Part shown: in pieces, positions 63,065 through 64,000 of the stretch | Position numbering within the stretch: the stretch's first letter is position 1 | Layout of the letters: each line of letters begins with the position of its first letter | NCBI GenBank assembly: GCA_934561055.1 | Contig: CAKTFN010000001.1 | Span: forward strand, 372,001 to 436,000 | Reading direction: 5' to 3' | Source of the DNA: an uncultured Eubacteriales bacterium | GTDB lineage: Bacteria > Bacillota > Clostridia > Oscillospirales > Acutalibacteraceae | Length of the DNA stretch: 64,000 nt | Program-made: the position numbers and the translations under genes | Notes under the pieces: generated by a model | What the model saw: the letters and a program-made list of their open reading frames with translations, nothing else | Database searches by the model: none | What the model was told of the DNA's origin: nothing

Positions 63065-64000
63065 CTATCTCACAACACCAGTTTTAACCCTATCCGAAAT
63101 ACCATCTGCTCTATCAGGCTCACCCTCCACAATCTCACTATCCCTACGATCCATATCAAGAAGAGCATTGACCTCTGCAAGCCTTTGAGATTTTTCTTTC
63201 AGTTCTTCCTCCTGCGGAAAGGGTTTCTCCGCCTGCTTTTTGGCATTTTTCTGCTGCAAATTGGTGTTCTCAAGTCGTGCTTCTGCATCGGATAAGACAT
63301 TCGGGATGTCCGCTATGCGGTTGTCAATTCGAGTAATGTTACCGATGGCGTCAGTACCGAGAGGAACGGGATATTTAAGTCCTCCGACTAAAGTTAATAC
63401 ATATTGCTTCTCAAAAGAATTAAAAGAAAGTTCCATATCAAATCCACGGTAACTGCCGATTACTTTAGGATCAGGTGAAGTCATTACCTTGCACTCGGCA
63501 AGTATGGCAGAGCCTGCTCCTTTCTTTTCTGTAAAAGTTAAACCTTGAATCGTCATAGACGAAAATCCGTCTTCATTCGGGAGGGGTTTGTTCTTTGCAG
63601 TCTGTATGTCGGTCTTTGCCTTTTCAATTGCAGCTTCAAGCCTGCGTATCTCCTGCGGGTAAAACTTAATCAGCTTGTCCTCAAGCGCATACTGCTGACT
63701 GAGATGATTTTGTTTTAAAAGCTTCAGCTTTGACACCGCAACATCTAAATCCATCTTCTCTTTGATGTAAGGATTTCCTGTCGCCAGTGCCTTTATTTCT
63801 GCATATGATAACGCCTGTTCGTCAACATCCTCTGCTGACCGAACAGGCGATTTGCTTGTCATGATTTGACCGATAAATTTTTGCTTGTTTTCAACTAATT
63901 GATATAAATATGCGTCAAAGGTTTCCTCTGTAACATAACTGTAAATCTCAACTTCGGGATTTTCGTTACCCTGACGTATAATTCTTCCCTCACGCTGTTG
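63065..64000 (-). CDS. SNF2/DEAD-type helicase (large ICE helicase), C-terminal part
   Basis: The frame stays open to the window edge, giving 311 residues of the C-terminus. It opens with helicase motif VI, QQREGRIIRQGNENPEVEIY, followed by VTEETFDAYLYQLVENKQKF. A coiled coil and a C-terminal DUF-like domain with GYRGFDMELSFNS-like beta strands come next. This matches the end of the giant helicase/methyltransferase proteins of Tn1549-like ICEs. The N-terminal part, including any methylase, lies outside the window. Supports the ICE extending past the right edge. Confidence 0.85.
   Translation of the reverse strand, partial: QQREGRIIRQGNENPEVEIYSYVTEETFDAYLYQLVENKQKFIGQIMTSKSPVRSAEDVDEQALSYAEIKALATGNPYIKEKMDLDVAVSKLKLLKQNHLSQQYALEDKLIKFYPQEIRRLEAAIEKAKTDIQTAKNKPLPNEDGFSSMTIQGLTFTEKKGAGSAILAECKVMTSPDPKVIGSYRGFDMELSFNSFEKQYVLTLVGGLKYPVPLGTDAIGNITRIDNRIADIPNVLSDAEARLENTNLQQKNAKKQAEKPFPQEEELKEKSQRLAEVNALLDMDRRDSEIVEGEPDRADGISDRVKTGVVR

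Overview
The window looks like chromosome of a spore-forming gut-type Clostridia (Oscillospiraceae/Ruminococcaceae-like), entered from about 22.8 kb by a large conjugative element. The host assignment rests on an intact mother-cell sigma factor (sigK), Gram-positive PASTA and AgrB proteins, an anaerobic (class III) ribonucleotide reductase with its activase, strong GGAGG ribosome binding sites, and GH95 fucosidase and GH13 glucosidase genes. No rRNA, tRNA or CRISPR array was seen.

Region 1 (1-22.3 kb) is fairly GC-rich and mostly on the minus strand. It holds a zinc-ribbon/PASTA pseudokinase, sigK, der with its usual DUF512 radical-SAM neighbour, yceD-rpmF, a GH13 glucosidase, a short replication-initiator-like protein, a BaiA-like SDR, trxB, nrdG-nrdD with NrdR boxes, a YhhN-family membrane protein, a SxxK serine hydrolase and a GH95 fucosidase. 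A 1.4 kb non-coding inverted-repeat element (18271-19690) sits between the last two, and a fragment of its end recurs at about 22335.

Region 2 (23.1-27.8 kb) is clearly AT-richer. It carries a three-gene operon read here as a Pycsar-type antiphage system with two different nucleotide cyclases and a membrane effector. A DUF4209 protein with an R-x4-H HEPN-like motif lies next to it on the other strand.

Region 3 (28-64 kb) is an integrative conjugative element (ICE) of the Tn1549-like Firmicutes type. At its left it has three consecutive serine recombinase genes, the middle one lacking the catalytic domain, then a PemK/MazF toxin and a sigma-like regulator. Its transfer genes run from 58.2 to 48.0 kb: mobC, MOBP relaxase, PcfB, VirD4, Maff2, VirB6-like, PrgI, VirB4 and an M23 hydrolase. 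A partial SNF2-type helicase runs off the right edge.

The main ICE cargo (47.6-35.2 kb) is an agr quorum-sensing locus: agrA, agrC, an orphan agrB, agrD and a second agrB. It reads into two duplicated pairs of secreted protein plus lipoprotein, then a third lipoprotein, an ABC exporter and a propeller protein. A 33-bp motif, 27 of 33 positions identical between copies, lies before each agrB transcript, so the cassette is probably under AgrA-type control. The two-cyclase defence operon and this agr-linked cassette are the most interesting content. Smaller accessory genes of unknown function (34.2-35.2 and 60.1-62.9 kb) may be further cargo.
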